Positions 4,166-7,080 of a stretch of 7,080 bases of DNA are shown here, one piece after another. Each line of letters opens with the position of its first letter. The stretch's first letter is position 1. Where the stretch lies: NCBI GenBank assembly GCA_003663535.1, contig QMUE01000066.1:1-7080 (forward strand), read 5' to 3'. The position numbers were made by a program, and so were the translations under genes. This DNA comes from Thermococci archaeon (GTDB taxonomy: Archaea > Methanobacteriota_B > Thermococci > Thermococcales > Thermococcaceae). The notes under the pieces are model-generated. The model worked only from the letters and a program-made list of their open reading frames with translations, did not search any database and had not been told where the DNA came from.

Positions 4166-4579
4166 ATGGATGGTGAAGTCACTGATAAGGAAAATGATGT
4201 TAAAGTTGATATAATGCACAGTAATATAGATACAATACACGACAATATTGGAGACAATGTGGACAATTCATTGAGCAATGGGACACAAAAATCCAATAGC
4301 GGAGAAAATGTATATATATGCCCTTATTGTAGTGCTAAGTTTGATCAATTTATTGACTATGCTAGGGGCATAGGATTGAAGCATCCTGACAAAGCTAAGG
4401 GCAAGGATCATGCCAAAGGTGGAGAGAGGGGGGGTACCCCCCACCCCCCGGATACTCGTTGGTTGTGTGTTAGCTTGTGTATTCTTAGATATTGCTTGTG
4501 TCTTAGTCTGTGCCTTATGTGTGTCCTTAGCCTTCTTACTTGCATGCTTTGGATGCTTGTATTTAACATGCCTTGTTAA
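4166..4579 (+). CDS. Zinc-finger mini-gene copy B (finger with one ligand lost; C-terminus runs into copy C antisense)
   Basis: From ATG 4166 (alternative GTG 4154) the protein begins MDGEVTDKENDVKVDIMHSN with a polar Asp/Asn-rich N-terminus. It then has one finger, VYICPYCSAKFDQFIDYARG followed by IGLKHPDKAKGKDH. The two Cys are C-x2-C, but the first His expected 12 residues later is Gly; the second (LKH) is kept. Family-like sequence ends at about 4440 with GGERGGTP. The last ~45 residues, hydrophobic and Cys/Leu-rich, are simply the antisense of copy C and unlikely to be native. No clear ribosome-binding site precedes the start. It could be expressed as a small DNA-binding protein but may be decaying. 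Confidence 0.45.
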   Translation: MDGEVTDKENDVKVDIMHSNIDTIHDNIGDNVDNSLSNGTQKSNSGENVYICPYCSAKFDQFIDYARGIGLKHPDKAKGKDHAKGGERGGTPHPPDTRWLCVSLCILRYCLCLSLCLMCVLSLLTCMLWMLVFNMPC

Positions 4580-4717
4580 ATCTATGGATTGTGTGAATTC
4601 AGCATCACAGTATGGACACGTGCGCTTCTTTCCTGTGCTCACATTGCTCTCAGCACCTTGTTCACTGACGTCAGTTCTTTCAGTTATGTTAATTACCTCT
4701 TTATTCTCTTCCTTCAT
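4268..4717 (-). CDS. C2H2 zinc-finger mini-protein copy C (best preserved; natural end probably near 4430)
   Basis: From ATG 4717 (alternative GTG 4735, adding MSRVTS) the protein reads MKEENKEVINITERTDVSEQ, then one complete finger: CPYCDAEFTQSIDLTRHVKY followed by KHPKHASKK, that is C-x2-C-x12-H-x4-H. A Lys/Thr/Gln-rich basic tail follows (AKDTHKAQTKTQAISKNTQA), then RGVGGTPP at the G/C palindrome. Beyond that point the frame runs on to 4268 as antisense of copy B. Copy A has its stop at the corresponding distance, so about 95 residues is the likely native size. Single C2H2 fingers with basic tails are known from archaeal viruses and plasmids as DNA-binding proteins; a virus or plasmid origin is an inference. 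Confidence 0.55.
   Translation of the reverse strand: MKEENKEVINITERTDVSEQGAESNVSTGKKRTCPYCDAEFTQSIDLTRHVKYKHPKHASKKAKDTHKAQTKTQAISKNTQANTQPTSIRGVGGTPPLSTFGMILALSFVRMLQSYAPSIVNKLIKLSTTIRAYIYIFSAIGFLCPIAQ
4429..4442. repeat. GGGGGGTACCCCCC palindrome at the junction of copies B and C
   Basis: A perfect 14-bp palindrome, followed by a further run of six C (4444-4449). Both convergent genes read GGTP through it. Related G/C runs occur at the end of copy A (ACCCCCCCGGGGGT, 3108-3121) and at 4799-4810 (CCCCCCGTGCGGG). Confidence 0.75.
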
Positions 4718-4778
4718 TGACGTCACTCGTGACACTAGGCAGTGTGATGTTTAACTCAATGCTTTTCAAACCCTGCAT

Positions 4779-4925
4779 TCACTTGATAAGTAAGTGTGCC
4801 CCCCGTGCGGGATGCTAGTTCTTACTCAAGGTCTTGTGTTGGTTAATGTTGAGTGTTCTTTTTTTGTGCGCGTGTTTTGGATATAAATGCTTTATATTCC
4901 AAAAAATCACTCGATAAGTAAGTGT
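4779..4925. repeat. 19-bp direct repeats enclosing a 30-bp inverted repeat
   Basis: TCACTTGATAAGTAAGTGT (4779-4797) and TCACTCGATAAGTAAGTGT (4907-4925) differ at one base and lie 128 bp apart. Just inside the right copy, TTTTGGATATAAA (4875-4887) and TTTATATTCCAAAA (4891-4904) form an inverted repeat with one bulge around TGC. Each arm contains a TATA-like box, so it could also be a divergent promoter. No gene is visible between 4736 and 4955. Confidence 0.6.
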
Positions 4926-4959
4926 CCCAAAACCCTCACAACTCACTTAAAGTCTTAGG

Positions 4960-5248
4960 AGTGAATGATTTTAAACTTTGAAACCACACTCACATTGATC
5001 ACATCCTGAAGCCGAGCCCATATTGGAGACCTCCTTAATTCTCTTCTTATTTTATGATCGTAAAGTATTTTAGAGTTGTAAATATGATTAACCCCCAATT
5101 CAACAAGCCAAAACTTTTTGAACTTTGAAACCACATTCATATTGATCATCCCCTTTGAACTTTGAGGGCGCCTCCCTCCGTAGTCTCCATCACCTCTTGA
5201 AAGTGAGTGATTTTAGTGGATTTGGAACCGCAAGCGACCTCATACTCG
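4960..5248 (-). pseudogene. Decayed Cys-rich coding sequence with three copies of a ~40-bp repeat
   Basis: R1 (4960-5005), R2 (5116-5150) and R3 (5203-5248) share sequence. R1 and R2 are close (TTTGAAACCACA(C/T)TCA(C/T)ATTGATCA); R3 is more diverged. Translated on the minus strand in matching frames they give CDQCECGFKV, DQYECGFKV and YEVACGSKSTKITHF. These look like copies of one Cys-rich domain start. The frames are broken between them; R3 continues as QEVMETTEGGALKVQRG and then stops. A longer open minus frame at 4955-5149 reads R1 and R2 in another phase and is probably not real. At R1 a 16-codon frame (5021-4971, MGSASGCDQCECGFKV) has GGAGGT 7 nt before its ATG. I do not recognise the family. 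Confidence 0.4.
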
Positions 5249-5308
5249 GGCGTGGACCACTCCTCTCCTTCAATCTTCTTAAAGCCTCATTAGAACTTCT
5301 TCTCTTCC

Positions 5309-5329
5309 AAGCTTGCCCTTCAAGGGGGA
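5309..5329 (-). repeat. Possible short remnant of the hairpin repeat
   Basis: On the minus strand CCCCTTGAAGGGCAAGCTT matches the 3' half of copies a and d (TTTGAAGGGCAAGGCTT) with about two differences. The 5' CTGACCTCC part is missing. The stretch 5249-5372 otherwise holds nothing I can support. Confidence 0.3.
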
Positions 5330-5372
5330 TTACCCAAAAACTTAACTATCCCCCAATGCAAGGAATTCCAGG

Positions 5373-5615
5373 GTGAACACATTGAAAGCATATGACCAGT
5401 ACAACACTCTAACCAAAATTGCCAAAATGTTTGGGATTAGCCGAATAAAAGTGAAGACACTGACAAAATGGTACGCAAGAGAAAAAGGCAAAAACCTCAA
5501 GGATTACATGATTTCCTTAGGGCTCAAATCCCACGTTTACAACTTGCCCAACGACTTCATACACTACGTGAAAGAACAATTATCAAACGAACGCAAAAAA
5601 CCGGACGAAAAGTGA
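5373..5615 (+). CDS. Small helix-turn-helix protein, unrecognised family
   Basis: An 80-residue basic protein from GTG 5373. Residues ~11-40 (YNTLTKIAKMFGISRIKVKT followed by LTKWYAREKGKN) have a clear helix-turn-helix shape: LTKIAKMFGIS is helix-turn and RIKVKTLTKWYA is the recognition helix, as in transposase N-termini and small regulators. The rest (LKDYMISLGLKSHVYNLPND and FIHYVKEQLSNERKKPDEK) is helical and charged. No ribosome-binding site or TATA box is evident upstream, so the gene may be the tail of something larger or a remnant. It ends exactly where the NYN fragment on the other strand begins, which suggests a junction created by insertion or rearrangement. Plausible roles are a plasmid- or transposon-derived DNA-binding protein; I cannot decide. 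Confidence 0.55.
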   Translation: MNTLKAYDQYNTLTKIAKMFGISRIKVKTLTKWYAREKGKNLKDYMISLGLKSHVYNLPNDFIHYVKEQLSNERKKPDEK

Positions 5616-5797
5616 GCACCCCTAACTGCTAAAGCCAAAGCATTAATTTTCGAATTGTAAATTAGCTTCATGGCTTCAACGGTGAAAGCCACGTCAGCGT
5701 AGCCATTAACAATCGAGGGCTCTAAACCATGATTAATAACCGCTTCAATTAATTTTTGAGGAGCGTTGTAATTCAGAGCCATCACCAAAATTATTCA
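5610..5797 (-). pseudogene. Fragment of a NYN/PIN-like nuclease gene (TIGR00288-type)
   Basis: On the minus strand the sequence ALNYNAPQKLIEAVINHGLE, then PSIVNGYADVAFTVEAMKLI, then YNSKINALALAVRGAHF follows the middle part of the archaeal LabA-like NYN-domain proteins, which as I recall read N-Q-Y-A-x-x-K-L-I-E-A-V...P-G-D-V-D-V...E-A-M-x-L-I-Y-N...T-R-D-A-D-F. The family is about 150-170 residues; only about 60 are here. The N-terminal part with the first catalytic Asp is missing (an in-frame TGA lies just upstream). The other acidic positions are changed as well (VDV to ADV, DAD to GAH). Family similarity stops at about 5610, where the opposite-strand helix-turn-helix gene ends. It cannot be an active nuclease. 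Confidence 0.65.
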
Positions 5798-5874
5798 ACA
5801 CAGCAGTTCCAATAAAACTCCAAGAGAATTAGATGAAAAGAAAAGGAATCTCCAAAGTGTTAAATATTTGTTTG
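5798..5874. other. Spacer between the NYN fragment and the serine hydrolase
   Basis: An AT-rich stretch downstream of the hydrolase stop. It has no hairpin with a T-run and no gene that I can support. A plus-strand ATG at 5833 opens a frame that is only the antisense of the hydrolase. Confidence 0.4.
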
Positions 5875-7080
5875 CTAGGCTCTTGTTATATACTCCCTAT
5901 AATCCTTGACAAGCTTGTACCTCTCGTAGAGCAATTCTACCGTGTTATCTTTTATGTAAAATTCGCTGTAAATCTTTCTTCCGCCGGAGAGAGTGTAGCA
6001 CTTTACAAAGTCTTCTTCAACAACTTCTGGGACAAGTACCACACTATGCTCAGGCAATCTGCTCACCATTTCTAAGAAGATGAAATCCCCCTGCCTCTTG
6101 ACATTAAATCTTACAGTGTTTTTATAGCCCTTATACGTTCCCTCAAGCTTTTTGAGGATTTCTTCCCGAGATATAAAAGGCAATTTTTTGGGATCTTTTC
6201 CTAAAAGCGTTGCCAGTGCATACATTCCTATTTGAGAGAGTGGGTAGCCAGAGGAATTCGCTAGTATTGCAACGCCAAGTTTCTTGTCCCGTATATATCC
6301 AACAAATCCAGTGTAAATTCCAACGGAACCGCTGTGTTGGACTAATCTCTCTCCAAAGAAGTTCGGGTGAATTATCCAGCCATAGCCATAGTCTTCTCCA
6401 CCAAAAATCTCCCATGGAACCCTAATGTAAGGAGTCTCCATTTTCTTAATTGACTCTTTACTGACTACTCCCTTCATTTCAATGTACATGTTAAGGTACT
6501 TGGCCAGATCGAGAACGTTGCTTAATAATCCTCCATCAGCCGTTATGCCATATGGAAAGCTCTTGGGGGTGTGTTTCCCGTCTTTGTCCACTATGTATCC
6601 TATTGCAACGTCGGGATCTTTGTCCACTTCTTCTTTGAAGAAATATGAACGGTCCATACCAAGGGGTTTCAGAATATTCTCCTTTACATATTCTTCATAG
6701 CTAACTCCAGATACCTCTGAAATTATTTTGCCTAGGAGCACGAACCCTGTATTAGAATAGAAGAATCTCTCTCCCGGTTTCGCAACTGCCCACTTCTCCA
6801 TATCCTGAGCGAATGCTACTATATCATCAGGAGTTGCGACTGGAAGCCAACTATACCCAATATTCAAGACACCGTCAATAAATGCCTCTGCATACCCTAA
6901 CGAGGGTACTCCCGAAGAATGTGTCAATAGATGATGAATTTTTACTGGCTCCCCGAATGGTTTTAGGCTTATGGGAATGTACTTTTCAACTAGATCCTCA
7001 ACACTAAGCTTACCTTCCTCTTCGAGCTTCATTATGGTCAATGCGGTAAAGCTTTTTGTTATTGAACCAATTCCATAGAC
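5875..7080 (-). CDS. CubicO/S12-family serine hydrolase with C-terminal lipocalin-like domain (5' end outside window)
   Basis: The frame is open from the right edge to TAG at 5875, 401 residues in the window. The S-x-x-K motif is at the very edge: Ser6 and Lys9 of GIGSITKSFTA. Next come the Y-x-N motif (FFYSNTGF, Tyr ~108) and the H-x-G motif (VQHSGSVG, His ~249), which replaces the KTG of beta-lactamases. These three define penicillin-binding-protein-like serine hydrolases. Residues ~1-295 are the catalytic domain. From about 300 (EGTYKGYKN) to the end the sequence is beta-rich with alternating strands, fitting the lipocalin-like domain of P. abyssi Pab87, a compartmentalised peptidase acting on D-amino-acid-containing peptides. 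About 40-50 residues are missing at the N-terminus. It looks intact and is probably a core-type gene next to the island. Confidence 0.9.
   Translation of the reverse strand, partial: VYGIGSITKSFTALTIMKLEEEGKLSVEDLVEKYIPISLKPFGEPVKIHHLLTHSSGVPSLGYAEAFIDGVLNIGYSWLPVATPDDIVAFAQDMEKWAVAKPGERFFYSNTGFVLLGKIISEVSGVSYEEYVKENILKPLGMDRSYFFKEEVDKDPDVAIGYIVDKDGKHTPKSFPYGITADGGLLSNVLDLAKYLNMYIEMKGVVSKESIKKMETPYIRVPWEIFGGEDYGYGWIIHPNFFGERLVQHSGSVGIYTGFVGYIRDKKLGVAILANSSGYPLSQIGMYALATLLGKDPKKLPFISREEILKKLEGTYKGYKNTVRFNVKRQGDFIFLEMVSRLPEHSVVLVPEVVEEDFVKCYTLSGGRKIYSEFYIKDNTVELLYERYKLVKDYREYITRA

Noticed and set aside
4955..5149. 64-codon minus-strand frame through R1 and R2
   Set aside because: It reads the repeats in a phase different from the Cys-rich phase shared with R3; probably a chance frame.
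3000..5300. CRISPR-like array from the many short repeats
   Set aside because: Repeats differ in sequence and spacing; there is no regular repeat-spacer pattern.
5155..5376. 73-codon plus-strand frame before the helix-turn-helix gene
   Set aside because: Starts with TTG without a ribosome-binding site and is antisense to the R3 sequence; no domain visible.

Overview
The window looks like a stretch of a Pyrococcus (Thermococcales) chromosome, or a very close relative. The RelB/RelE pair at 2336-2824 reads almost residue for residue like the structurally known archaeal RelBE of P. horikoshii. The right-hand gene is a CubicO/S12 serine hydrolase with the architecture I associate with P. abyssi Pab87. 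Promoters are archaeal (AT-rich TATA boxes about 25 nt before a short leader) and start sites carry strong GGAGG/GGTG ribosome-binding sequences. All comparisons are from memory and by eye; no search was run.

Left part (1-3010) is a toxin-antitoxin (TA) island. From left to right it holds: a ribbon-helix-helix antitoxin-like gene running off the left edge (-); a DUF4258 toxin / DUF2283 antitoxin pair (690-975 and 479-700, -); a HEPN / minimal nucleotidyltransferase pair (1303-1634 and 1603-2208, +); and RelB/RelE (2824-2336, -). Each complete pair is bracketed by copies of one ~35-nt hairpin repeat (355-389, 1066-1101, 2254-2290, 2875-2906, plus a weaker one at 2977-3008) whose orientation alternates +, -, +, -, +. 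The repeat resembles the right-end hairpin of archaeal IS200/IS605 (TnpB-type) elements, but no tnpA or tnpB is present. The HEPN and DUF4258 toxins both seem to carry a frameshift in a conserved part, while their antitoxins and the RelBE pair look intact.

Middle part (about 3020-4960) is unlike the rest: palindrome-rich, with G/C runs and many TGACGTCA-like sequences. It contains at least five related starts of very small C2H2 zinc-finger genes in alternating orientation (A 3386 -, E 3585 +, D 3904 -, B 4166 +, C 4717 -). The divergent spacers are also similar to each other, which suggests tandem duplication of a unit of roughly 0.5-0.8 kb followed by decay. Only copy C keeps all four zinc ligands. 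Copies B and C run into each other at a perfect GGGGGGTACCCCCC palindrome.

Right part: 4960-5290 holds three copies of a ~40-bp repeat that look like decayed minus-strand Cys-rich coding sequence. A small helix-turn-helix ORF (5373-5615, +) abuts a fragment of a NYN/PIN-like (TIGR00288-type) nuclease gene that lacks its catalytic residues (5610-5797, -). This abutment is a likely island edge. From 5875 to the right edge is an apparently intact, 5'-truncated (by the window) serine hydrolase gene on the minus strand.

Overall this is an accessory region: a TA cassette cluster, a decaying tandem array of zinc-finger mini-genes and broken gene fragments, next to an ordinary chromosomal enzyme gene.
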